Assembly (NCBI GenBank): GCA_030611945.1
Contig: JAUWOV010000036.1
Coordinates: forward strand, 1-17,882
Length of the DNA stretch: 17,882 bases
Direction: 5' to 3'
DNA from: a bacterium
GTDB lineage: Bacteria; JAHJDO01
The notes beneath the pieces were generated by a model. The model had not been told where the DNA came from, made no database searches, and saw only the letters and a program-made list of their open reading frames with translations. This document shows, piece by piece, positions 7,277 to 14,422 of the stretch. A program made the position numbers and the translations under genes. Every line of letters starts with the position of its first letter. Within the stretch, counting starts at the first letter, position 1.

Positions 7277-8188
7277 TTACCCATTTCGTAGGCAAAACTC
7301 AACTAAGTCTTCAATGGCTGTCTGTGCCAGACACATTCTTGTATCTGCGCCGCCATAATAAATATTTAATTTACCATCAGTGGTTTCAACTGCACCTGCA
7401 GTAAAAACAACGTTCGGAACTTGACCGATACATTCATAATTTTTTTCAGCGGCTAGAATGAATTTTTCAGGAGCTTTTAGAACAATTGAAGGATCTTTAA
7501 GATCAAGAAGCATTGCTCCAAGATAATAATTTTCAGTGGATGCTGTATGGCAAGTGGCATGGTAAATCTCCAGCCAACCCTTGTTTGTTTTAATCGGAAT
7601 AGCCCCTGCGCCATTTTTGCGTCCACCCCATCCTAAGACAGGAATTTTTAATGGTTTTGCATTTCCCCAGTAGATAAGATCAGGGGAATAATTAATCCAC
7701 ATACTGCCGGATCCATTAATACTTTGCGGGCGATCGATTCTGACATAAAGTCCATTGATTTTCTCAGGAAACAGCACACTGTTCCTGTTAGACGGCATTG
7801 AAATCGAACCAACCGGCTCAAAATTAATAAAATCATCAGTTTTTGCCATTGCGGAACAGCAGCCAAACTTCATCCATGATGCATGACAAACATAATATGT
7901 TCCATCAAGCCGTGTGATTCGCATATCAAAACGGTGTCCTCCCCACTCTTTCTCCAACTCGGCAAGAGGATAGTTAATAGGATCGGGATTAACCTCAAAA
8001 TTTACTCCATCCTCACTTAAGGCTGTATGAAAATAAGTCTTACGATCATATTTTTCTACTCTTAAAAGCATTAAAAAACGACCGTTAAAATATGTCGCTC
8101 CGGCATTGAAAACCGAATATGTTTCAAACGGCATATCTTCAGGACTGATAATCGGATTCTTCTCATGTCTAATTAGCGGTGATTTCAT
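7277..8188 (-). CDS. GH130 family protein (beta-mannoside phosphorylase-like)
   Basis: GH130 enzymes cleave beta-mannosides with phosphate to release mannose 1-phosphate; a few members are hydrolases. Family features seen: HEKNPIISP at the N-terminus (8-16), VFNAGA at 26-31, RFDMRITRLDGTYYVCHAS at 86-104 with Asp88 where the catalytic Asp of the EDPR-like motif is expected, and a C-terminal YYGGADTRMCLA at 277-288. At 303 residues it is a typical single five-bladed propeller, with no signal peptide, so cytoplasmic. The motif change from the more usual E-D-P-R to F-D-M-R may mark an uncharacterised subgroup, so the linkage cleaved is uncertain. It has an AAGGGGAT ribosome site and may have its own promoter upstream. 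Confidence 0.85.
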   Translation of the reverse strand: MKSPLIRHEKNPIISPEDMPFETYSVFNAGATYFNGRFLMLLRVEKYDRKTYFHTALSEDGVNFEVNPDPINYPLAELEKEWGGHRFDMRITRLDGTYYVCHASWMKFGCCSAMAKTDDFINFEPVGSISMPSNRNSVLFPEKINGLYVRIDRPQSINGSGSMWINYSPDLIYWGNAKPLKIPVLGWGGRKNGAGAIPIKTNKGWLEIYHATCHTASTENYYLGAMLLDLKDPSIVLKAPEKFILAAEKNYECIGQVPNVVFTAGAVETTDGKLNIYYGGADTRMCLAQTAIEDLVEFCLRNG

Positions 8189-8265
8189 CTCTATCCCCTT
8201 TCTGTTAAAGTTTGTTTAAATATGTGTTATAGTTTAGCTATCAAAAGTTAAATTTTTCAACTTTT

Positions 8266-8358
8266 TTACGTTTTTACTTTATATGTAGAAACGTCACAAC
8301 AACTCAAGCTCTCTGCCACCTCCTTTTCAGCTTGATTAACCTTATTATATAATATCAT
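8266..8358 (-). CDS. Candidate 30-residue small ORF before GH130
   Basis: The frame starts at an ATG (8358), reads through VNQAEKEVAESLSCCDVSTY, and stops at TAA. The ATG has only GAAGAAG upstream. AAGGAGG lies within the frame and could serve an internal TTG start 11 bases on. An open frame this long is common by chance, and it overlaps the proposed -10 box, so the two readings compete. The twin cysteines are the only notable feature. It may be a gene remnant. Confidence 0.15.
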   Translation of the reverse strand: MILYNKVNQAEKEVAESLSCCDVSTYKVKT

Positions 8359-8374
8359 AACACAACTTCTTCAA
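8344..8374 (-). promoter_or_regulatory. Candidate promoter for GH130
   Basis: On the minus strand a TATATAAT block contains a perfect -10 TATAAT (8349-8344), with TTGAAG at 8374-8369 upstream. The spacing is 19 bases to TATAAT or 17 to the overlapping TATATA. The leader to the GH130 ATG would be about 150 bases. This would let GH130 be expressed apart from the upstream sugar locus. Confidence 0.45.
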
Positions 8375-8522
8375 ATTCCACTTTATTTCCCATCACTAAG
8401 CTCTACCCCCCCCTAAAACGGTAGCGGAAGAGCTTGTAGCCTCTCTCTTAAAAAACCAACTTTTCCCTATTCTTGCCGACATTAAATAATTTTCGGTTGT
8501 CAATATAATATTTTTCATACGA

Positions 8523-9422
8523 CTAATTATGATTATTCTTTATAAGCTTTTCTAAATATCTTTTCCCCTCTACATAAGCAGTATTTGGATCATCTACGAT
8601 ATTAACTTCTATATCTAAAGCCTCTTCATAACCGACTTCATTGAAAGCACGCAATGCCTTATCCCATTCGATTTTCCCCTTTGGAGGCATCCAATGGTCA
8701 TCTACGCATCCATCGTTATCGCAAATATGAGTTCCAAAAATCCGTTTTCCTAATTTATATACAGCTACATGCACGGGTTCCTTCTGAACAAAAATATGGC
8801 CTGTATCCAGTATAAAACCAAGATTAGGATTATTATCAAGGCAAGAAAGAAGACGCAAAAAACTATCAGTTGTACAAATCACACCATAAGGAACCGCCTC
8901 AATTGCAAGCTTCATACCCGCATCCTGTACAATTTTTAAACATTGACTGGTGGTATCCACATAAGTGTCCCACGCCCTCTCCCAATTCACTCCTGAAGGA
9001 GAGTCAATAACAGGTTGAATAGCTCCAGGATATGTCTCGTAATAATCAGAGATTAATTCAGTAGACGGGGCGGCAGGAATATTAAAAACCTCGACAATCC
9101 CAAGCTTTTGGCAAATTTCAACCAGTTTTTTCAATTCTTCCAGCCCCTGATTAATTCGTTTTTTGTCTAAACTAGAAATATCTGTCTTCGCGGAATGAGC
9201 AATAAACTGGCTGCTTTCCATTTCTAAGTTCTCGTAGTGATCGTGAATTCAAGAGATGTTTTCATTAGTATAGATTTCTATTTGTTCTTTTGAATATGTC
9301 TCCAACTGGAAGCCGCAAAATCCCATATCTTTTCCCATCGAAACAAGCTGAAGTATTCTTTTAAGTGTTATATGCTCACCAAAATGAGCAAAACCAAAGG
9401 CTGGACTAAGCCCGATTTGCAT
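8523..9422 (-). pseudogene. Xylose isomerase-like (AP endonuclease 2 family) sugar isomerase/epimerase, interrupted by in-frame TGA
   Basis: The full frame starts at an ATG at 9422 with an AGGGGGA ribosome site, reads MQIGLSPAFGFAHFGEH for a normal TIM-barrel opening, then meets TGA at codon 58 (9251-9249). The same frame continues with IHDHYENLEMESSQFIAHSA to a TAG at 8523. There is no frameshift: both parts are in register and together make about 299 residues, a normal length. Metal-site residues all lie after the stop: Glu175 (AIEAVP), Asp206 and His209 (ILDTGH), His232 and Glu272 (LDIEV), in full-length numbering. A start at 9221 (232 residues) would lose the first two barrel strands and has no good ribosome site. 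CGA (Arg) to TGA is the likely lesion. Alternatives are a sequencing error or recoding. Intact relatives convert aldose and ketose sugars or epimerise them. Confidence 0.75.
9249..9251 (-). other. In-frame TGA codon in the isomerase gene
   Basis: This is codon 58 of the full-length frame; the flanking codons read ENIS-stop-IHDHYEN. Other genes in the window end in TGA, so TGA is not generally a sense codon here. Confidence 0.85.
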
Positions 9423-9436
9423 TTTTCCCCCTTTAT

Positions 9437-10459
9437 TTAGTTTGTATGCGAAACTTCTACCAAAATATCTATGTTTTCAGGGGGAGTATTCTCATTCATT
9501 CCTCCTCCTGCAGAAAGCATAAATCCTTTCCCATTTTTACTTGAGGCAATACATTCTCTTGCTGCCAGTTTAACTTTATCATGATCGCCTGATTGCATTA
9601 CTTTAACCGGGCATAAATTCCCCAAGATACAGCAGTGACCACCTATTTGCAACAGTGCCTGTGCTAAATCCGTTGTTGGGCCTATATTGAAAACATCTAT
9701 TCCCGTCTGCCCAATTAATTCTATGACATGGTCGGATTTAGTATCACAATGAAAGACCATGATATGATCTTTAAAATATTCCCTTATCCTGCAATGATAA
9801 GGGAAAAGAAATTTCTTATATATATCCGGCGATATAAGACCTGAAATATCATCAGTTAACAAAATACCCTCTGCTTCCGACAGCACATCTTTTTGTGCCT
9901 CCAACCAGATAATTATACTTTGAGTAGCTTTCTCCAGTAATGCATTAGCCAAATTGGGTTTTAAATATAAATTAACCAAAAAATTATTTAGTCCCCAGAG
10001 ATGAGAAGCTAACTCGCCAGGCCCATTACTGTGAAGAAAATGAAGATTGTCAGTAAATTCTCTTCTTTCTCTAAACGTCTTTAACGTTTTCAGATACCAT
10101 GGCATTAACCCGTCTTCTTTTGGATTAGGAATATTTAATGTTTCAATGTCCTTGTCTTTTTTAATAACGTACTGCTTTACCTGAGGCATAGTATCTCTTT
10201 GCCAAGAAATAACACCACCAAAACTACCAAATAATCCTGCCCCATAATCAGGCCAGCAACCTGGAATAAACAATACCTCAGGAAACCTTTTAAATGCCTG
10301 TAATTCAACTTCTATTAGTTTCTCAGGATTGTACAAGCACTCAAAGAGCTCCACGCCAGCCAAAGAGGCAAAAAAACGAGGTGTGCCTAATAGAGCCACC
10401 GGAACAGAATCGATCTCTTTATGTTTTACTGAATTTAGGAAACGTTCCCAGGCATTCAT
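9437..10459 (-). CDS. Uroporphyrinogen decarboxylase / MtaA-like family protein
   Basis: This is a 340-residue TIM barrel of the UroD superfamily. It lacks the paired N-terminal arginines expected of true heme-pathway UroD and instead resembles the methyltransferase-like branch (MtaA, CmuA and many uncharacterised members). Candidate zinc ligands are His237 and Cys238 in MVFHCDTKSD and Cys283 in LGNLCPVKV; GFMLSAGGGMNENTPPENI near the end is the typical last loop. Members of this branch are often found in sugar-degradation clusters of PVC-type bacteria with AP2-type isomerases, and the reaction is unknown there. Methyl-group removal is one idea, but no corrinoid protein is visible in the window. 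It sits 14 bases upstream of the isomerase and 12 bases after the cupin. Confidence 0.8.
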   Translation of the reverse strand: MNAWERFLNSVKHKEIDSVPVALLGTPRFFASLAGVELFECLYNPEKLIEVELQAFKRFPEVLFIPGCWPDYGAGLFGSFGGVISWQRDTMPQVKQYVIKKDKDIETLNIPNPKEDGLMPWYLKTLKTFRERREFTDNLHFLHSNGPGELASHLWGLNNFLVNLYLKPNLANALLEKATQSIIIWLEAQKDVLSEAEGILLTDDISGLISPDIYKKFLFPYHCRIREYFKDHIMVFHCDTKSDHVIELIGQTGIDVFNIGPTTDLAQALLQIGGHCCILGNLCPVKVMQSGDHDKVKLAARECIASSKNGKGFMLSAGGGMNENTPPENIDILVEVSHTN

Positions 10460-10471
10460 ATTTCACCTACT

Positions 10472-10837
10472 TTATTTTCCGTTATCATAACTTCCTTGCA
10501 CCACAGACGGGCTGAAAACATAAAAAACTTTCAAATCTTTATCAGTTGTTGCTTCAAGAGAATGTTCAACCCCTTTTGGTACAAACATAAATGTCCCTCC
10601 CTTAATTCGTTCTGGTTTCCCCTCAAAATACATATTCCCCTCACCTTCAAGAACATATAATATCTCTTCTTCTTTTTCATGCACATGAGAAGGAGCATGA
10701 GCATTACCGGGAAAAACAGCCACTCCTGCGCACATATTTTTTGTTCCCATATTATCAGGTCTTACGACCATTTTGTGCTTACGTCCGGGGAGAGCTTTCG
10801 TTATAACTTTACTTTCGTGAATGGTAAATCTTTGCAT
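10472..10837 (-). CDS. Small cupin-domain protein
   Basis: A single cupin barrel of 121 residues. Motif 1 runs GNAHAPSHVHEKEEEILYVLEGEG (given in parts: PSHVH at 49-53, EEE at 56-58, LEG at 63-65), with metal-ligand candidates His51, His53 and Glu57 or Glu58. Motif 2 is FVPKGVEHS with His92. All four canonical metal ligands are therefore present, so it probably binds a metal and could be an isomerase or epimerase for sugars, or a sugar-binding regulator. It has an excellent AAGGAGTGA ribosome site and begins 4 bases after the transketolase C half ends, so it belongs to the same operon. The substrate is unknown; its place between the transketolase and UroD genes suggests action on a short-chain sugar product. 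Confidence 0.8.
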   Translation of the reverse strand: MQRFTIHESKVITKALPGRKHKMVVRPDNMGTKNMCAGVAVFPGNAHAPSHVHEKEEEILYVLEGEGNMYFEGKPERIKGGTFMFVPKGVEHSLEATTDKDLKVFYVFSPSVVQGSYDNGK

Positions 10838-10841
10838 AAAG

Positions 10842-11780
10842 TCACTCCTTTTTATTTAATAAACTTTTAGTTTGTTTGACAATATTTTCAACTGTTAATC
10901 CTGCTCGCTGCAGTAATGATTGATGACTTCCAGAGTCACTAAAGTAATCTGATACACCAAGTATTTTCATTGGCACAGGACATTTTTGAGAAACAACCTC
11001 AGCTATTGCGCTTCCAAGACCTCCATAAATATTATGTTCTTCAACTGTCATTACAGCGCCACATTTTTTAGCCATGGAAATTACTGCTTTCTCAGGAATA
11101 GGTTTTACTGAAATAATATCATGAACAGTAACTGATATGCCCTCTTTTTCAAGTAAATCTGCTGCTACAACAGCCATATGAGATGTAAAACCATTACTGA
11201 AAATAACTATATCATTCCCATCCTTAAGCCGATTCCCGCTTAAGACATCCACCTCAGAAGCTTTAGAATAAATAACAGGTTCATTATCACGAAGCACACG
11301 TATATAAACAGGCCCTTTGTGTTGAGCCGCCCATAAAACACATGCTTTACAAGAGGTAGCATCTGAAGGAGCTAATATTGTCATATTTGGAAGACCTCGC
11401 ATAGTATTAATGTCGGCAATGCATTGATGAGTGGGACCATTTTCCCCAGTACAAAGCCCCCCATACGGTGCGCCAATTTTTACGTTCATATTGCCGATAC
11501 AGATAGATGTTCTTATTTGTTCGCAGGGGCGCATACTTGCAAAAACCGCTAATGTTGTAGCAAACGGAATCTTACCGCAGCTAGCAAGTCCTGCAGCAAA
11601 ACTCATCATATTCTGTTCTGCTATTCCCATATTGAAAAAACGGTCGGGAAATTTCTCGGCAAATAAAGATGTCTTAGTTGCCTTGGACAGATCACAGTCA
11701 AGGACAACCACATTCTTATTTTTTTGCCCAATCTCTACAAGCGATTCACCATAAGCGCTTCGCATAGAAGCTGTCTGCAT
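10842..11780 (-). CDS. Transketolase C-terminal half, second pair (divergent active site)
   Basis: This 312-residue protein is the pyrimidine-binding and C-terminal part of a split ThDP enzyme; it should act with the N half encoded just upstream (35-base overlap). The catalytic Glu55 is in MGIAEQN. The substrate region differs from ordinary transketolases: where E. coli TktA has His461 and Asp469 in THDSIGLGEDGPTHQ, this protein reads APYGGLCTGENGPTHQ, giving Tyr106 and Asn114. His118 and Arg164 (equivalent to His473 and Arg520) remain. Those swaps should change recognition of the phosphate and of the C2 hydroxyl. The start at 11780 has AAAGGATATGGAA upstream; a Met six codons later has none. 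DXS-like activity is less likely because of the pairing and length. Confidence 0.88.
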   Translation of the reverse strand: MQTASMRSAYGESLVEIGQKNKNVVVLDCDLSKATKTSLFAEKFPDRFFNMGIAEQNMMSFAAGLASCGKIPFATTLAVFASMRPCEQIRTSICIGNMNVKIGAPYGGLCTGENGPTHQCIADINTMRGLPNMTILAPSDATSCKACVLWAAQHKGPVYIRVLRDNEPVIYSKASEVDVLSGNRLKDGNDIVIFSNGFTSHMAVVAADLLEKEGISVTVHDIISVKPIPEKAVISMAKKCGAVMTVEEHNIYGGLGSAIAEVVSQKCPVPMKILGVSDYFSDSGSHQSLLQRAGLTVENIVKQTKSLLNKKE

Positions 11781-12600
11781 TTTCCATATCCTTTTTCATT
11801 TGTTTACATTTCTCAGCCAGTTTATCTCTATCCATCAAACTATGCCACAGATAATCATTCTCCATAAAACTCACACCCTTGCCTTTAATGGTATTAGCTA
11901 TGATTACAGTCGGAACTTCTTTAGTATTTCTTGCTTTTTCAAAAGCGGGAAGGATCTCATTTATATTATGTCCATCAATCTCAATAACATTCCAATTGAA
12001 ACCTTTCCACCTTTTAACCATTGAACCGGGTGAAAGAACCTCATCAACGCTGCCGTCAAATTGAAGGCGATTATAATCAACAATAGCTAACAAATTATCA
12101 AGTTTAAAATGTGAAGCGCACATTACAGATTCCCAGACCTGTCCTTCGTTCATCTCCCCACAGCCCAGCATTACATATGTCCTGTAGAATTTTCTATCAA
12201 TTTTAGCAGCCACTGCCATACCTGCTCCAACAGATAATCCCTGTCCTAAACATCCGCTTGTCATGTCTATACCCGAGGTATGAATTTCAGGATGACCTTG
12301 AAGAAAGCTTCCTGCTTTGCGCAGTGTTTTTAATTTCTTAACGGGAAACACTCCCCGCCGCGCTAGTGCCGCATATAACACAGGACAGGCATGACCTTTA
12401 GAGAGAATAAACCTATCCCGATCCGGCCAATCAGGTTCCTCCGGACGAATGTTCATCTCTTTAAAATATAGACAGGTTATTATATCCGCGGCAGATAAAC
12501 AGCCTCCTGGATGACCTGAACCGGCATTAGATATCATTCGCACAACATCATAACGCAAAAGCTGCGCCCATCGTTCCAATTCTTTTGTTTTATCTATCAT
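11746..12600 (-). CDS. Transketolase N-terminal half, second pair, with GCG in place of GDG
   Basis: This 284-residue ThDP-diphosphate-binding half has SGHPGG (His30), LSKGHACPVLY (His70), QGHPE (His103) and MENDYLWHS (His253), all matching transketolase active-site histidines. The metal motif GDG reads LGCGEMNEG here: Cys147 takes the place of the Mg-binding Asp, while Glu152 and Asn177 (DYNRLQFDG) remain. It begins in a 4-base ATGA overlap with the stop of the previous C half, and its own 3' end overlaps the next C half by 35 bases, so the four transketolase genes are tightly coupled. It is clearly a paralogue of the N half at 13559-14395, roughly half the residues matching by eye. Confidence 0.9.
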   Translation of the reverse strand: MIDKTKELERWAQLLRYDVVRMISNAGSGHPGGCLSAADIITCLYFKEMNIRPEEPDWPDRDRFILSKGHACPVLYAALARRGVFPVKKLKTLRKAGSFLQGHPEIHTSGIDMTSGCLGQGLSVGAGMAVAAKIDRKFYRTYVMLGCGEMNEGQVWESVMCASHFKLDNLLAIVDYNRLQFDGSVDEVLSPGSMVKRWKGFNWNVIEIDGHNINEILPAFEKARNTKEVPTVIIANTIKGKGVSFMENDYLWHSLMDRDKLAEKCKQMKKDMENADSFYAKRLW

Positions 12601-13556
12601 CTTTTCTTCTTTTTTCTGCCTACTACTTTAAAACAGCCAGAGATAATATCATCTACAGACATTTTGTATTTTTTGAGAAGTAATTCATACTCTCCTGATT
12701 CAGCAAATGTATTTCGAAGTCCGATTCTCTGAATTGGAATAGGATAGTTTTCACCTAGAAATTCCGAAACAGCGCTTCCAAGTCCACATTCAACCTGATG
12801 GTCTTCAACTGTAACTACTCCTCCTGTTTTTCTTACAGAATCAAGAATAATAGACTCATCTAAAGGTTTAATTGTATGCATATCAATGACTTCCGCCAAA
12901 ATTCCCTGTTTTGAAAGAATATCCCTAGCATCCAAAGCCTTTGAAACCATATCTCCAATGGCAATTATAGTAATATCCTTTCCTTCGCGTAAAAGTATCC
13001 CTTTCCCTATTTTAAAGCTTGTTTCTTCATTATAGATTACAGGAACCCCATCTCTTGTAAGACGTAAATAAATAGGTCCATCCCATTGTGTTGCTGCAAT
13101 AACCAATTCCCTTGTTGAGACTGCATCAGCAGGCATAATAACAGTCATTCCAGGGATTGTTCTCATTATGCCGAGATCCTCGGTTGCCTGATGAGTAACC
13201 CCATCGTTTGCTGGGGTAATTCCTCCATGGCTTACACATATCTTTACATTCACATGTGGATAAGCCACAAAAGTGCGCACTTGTTCACATGCCCGCATAC
13301 TTGCAAAAACTGCATAGGTAGAAACAAATACAATTTTCCCACAGGATGCTGCGCCTGCAGCTATCGCCATCTCATTTTGTTCCGCAACTCCAATATTAAA
13401 ATAACGTTCAGGAAATTCTTTACCAAATATTGCGCTTCGGGTGCTTTTGCCAATATCTGCTTCAAAAACAACAATTTGATCATTCTTCCGCCCAAGTTCC
13501 ACCAAAGTATCTCCATAAGCATTACGCGTTGGAATAGAATCGCCTAATTTATACAT
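12597..13556 (-). CDS. Transketolase C-terminal half, first pair
   Basis: This 319-residue partner of the N half begins 2 bases before it in the map (2-base gap). It opens GDSIPTRNAYGDTL, has the catalytic Glu59 in GVAEQNE, and keeps the standard substrate residues: VSHGGITPANDGVTHQ has His110, Asp118 and His122, matching His461, Asp469 and His473 of E. coli TktA, and Arg168 in LTRDGVPVIY matches Arg520. So this half looks like an ordinary transketolase acting on phosphorylated sugars. The C-terminus ends in a run of basic residues (GRKKKKR) produced by an A/G-rich stretch, which also supplies the ribosome site for the next gene. Confidence 0.92.
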   Translation of the reverse strand: MYKLGDSIPTRNAYGDTLVELGRKNDQIVVFEADIGKSTRSAIFGKEFPERYFNIGVAEQNEMAIAAGAASCGKIVFVSTYAVFASMRACEQVRTFVAYPHVNVKICVSHGGITPANDGVTHQATEDLGIMRTIPGMTVIMPADAVSTRELVIAATQWDGPIYLRLTRDGVPVIYNEETSFKIGKGILLREGKDITIIAIGDMVSKALDARDILSKQGILAEVIDMHTIKPLDESIILDSVRKTGGVVTVEDHQVECGLGSAVSEFLGENYPIPIQRIGLRNTFAESGEYELLLKKYKMSVDDIISGCFKVVGRKKKKR

Positions 13557-13558
13557 AG

Positions 13559-14395
13559 TTATGAACCTCTAATCTCTTCAAGCGCAATTTTAAGCTGTTC
13601 ATCATCAGGAGCAAGTCCATGCCAATCAACCTTATTTTCCATAAAACTTACTCCCTTTCCTTTTATTGTATCTGCAACAATTACTGTAGGTTTATTATGT
13701 GTTTCACGCGCTTTTGCAAATGCTTTAATAATTTGATTAAAGTCATGACCATTAGTTCTTATTACATTCCAGTTAAATGCCTCCAATTTATCTACGATGG
13801 GTTCAAGTGGCATTACTTCGTCATTATCTCCATCAAGCTGAAGTTTGTTATAGTCAATAATTACGACCAAATTGTCCAGCTTAAACTTGGTCCCTGCCAT
13901 GAACGCTTCCCACACTATACCTTCATCTAATTCCCCGCAACCCAGCATTACATATACACGAAAATCCTTTTTATCCAATTTACCCATAAGCGCCATGCCA
14001 ATACCTATAGACAAACCGTTTCCAAGTGAACCTGTAGTAAAATCCACTCCCGGAGTTTTTTTCATATCAGGATGTCCTTGAAGCCGACTGTTTATTTTTC
14101 GGAGAGTTGCAAGCTCTTCAATTGGGAAAAATCCTTTCATGGCCAGAACGGAATAGAGGACAGGGCAGGCATGCCCTTTTGAAAGAATAAACCTGTCTCT
14201 GTCGGGATCTCTTTGGTTATCCAGATTAATGCGCATTTCATGACAATAAAGCGTCGTAATTATTTCCGCTGCTGACAATGCGCCTCCAGGGTGTCCTGAC
14301 TGTGCAGCATGAATCATCTTGAGAATATTTATCCTCAACTCTGTTGCTTTCTCTTCTAAAAAACTTACTAAATTTTTATTGATTGTATCAACCAT
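13559..14395 (-). CDS. Transketolase N-terminal half, first pair, with GCG in place of GDG
   Basis: This 278-residue split transketolase N half has SGHPGG (His35), LSKGHACPVLY (His75), QGHPD (His108), GSLGNGLSIGIGMAL and KGKGVSFMEN with His259 close behind. The ThDP metal motif is again LGCGELDEG, with Cys153 for the usual Asp, Glu158 retained and Asn183 (DYNKLQLDG) retained. It is probably the first transketolase gene of the operon, 27 bases after the fucosidase stop, with only a weak AGAAG site before ATG. With the C half at 12597 it should form an alpha2beta2 enzyme transferring two-carbon units. Confidence 0.92.
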   Translation of the reverse strand: MVDTINKNLVSFLEEKATELRINILKMIHAAQSGHPGGALSAAEIITTLYCHEMRINLDNQRDPDRDRFILSKGHACPVLYSVLAMKGFFPIEELATLRKINSRLQGHPDMKKTPGVDFTTGSLGNGLSIGIGMALMGKLDKKDFRVYVMLGCGELDEGIVWEAFMAGTKFKLDNLVVIIDYNKLQLDGDNDEVMPLEPIVDKLEAFNWNVIRTNGHDFNQIIKAFAKARETHNKPTVIVADTIKGKGVSFMENKVDWHGLAPDDEQLKIALEEIRGS

Positions 14396-14422
14396 TTAAA
14401 TTCTTCTATATTGCCTGCAACT

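Larger units (their letters stand above)
8189..8522 (-). other. 334-base gap between the isomerase and GH130 genes
   Basis: This gap holds a candidate promoter, a run of eight C residues at 8406-8413 inside a bulged hairpin (AAGCTC 8398-8403 with GAGCTT 8430-8435), and two short open frames on the minus strand: 8396-8518 (40 codons) and 8266-8358 (30 codons). An AAGGAGG sequence lies inside the second. I see no tRNA or known riboswitch. A small inverted repeat AAAAGTT/AACTTTT is at 8243-8249/8259-8265. Confidence 0.5.

Noticed and set aside
8523-9422. Alternative genetic code with TGA as a sense codon
   Set aside because: TGA is the natural stop of several intact genes here, including 632-832, 1794-2984 and miaA.
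9437-10459. Heme-pathway HemE
   Set aside because: The expected N-terminal arginine motif of true UroD is absent, and the neighbours are sugar genes.
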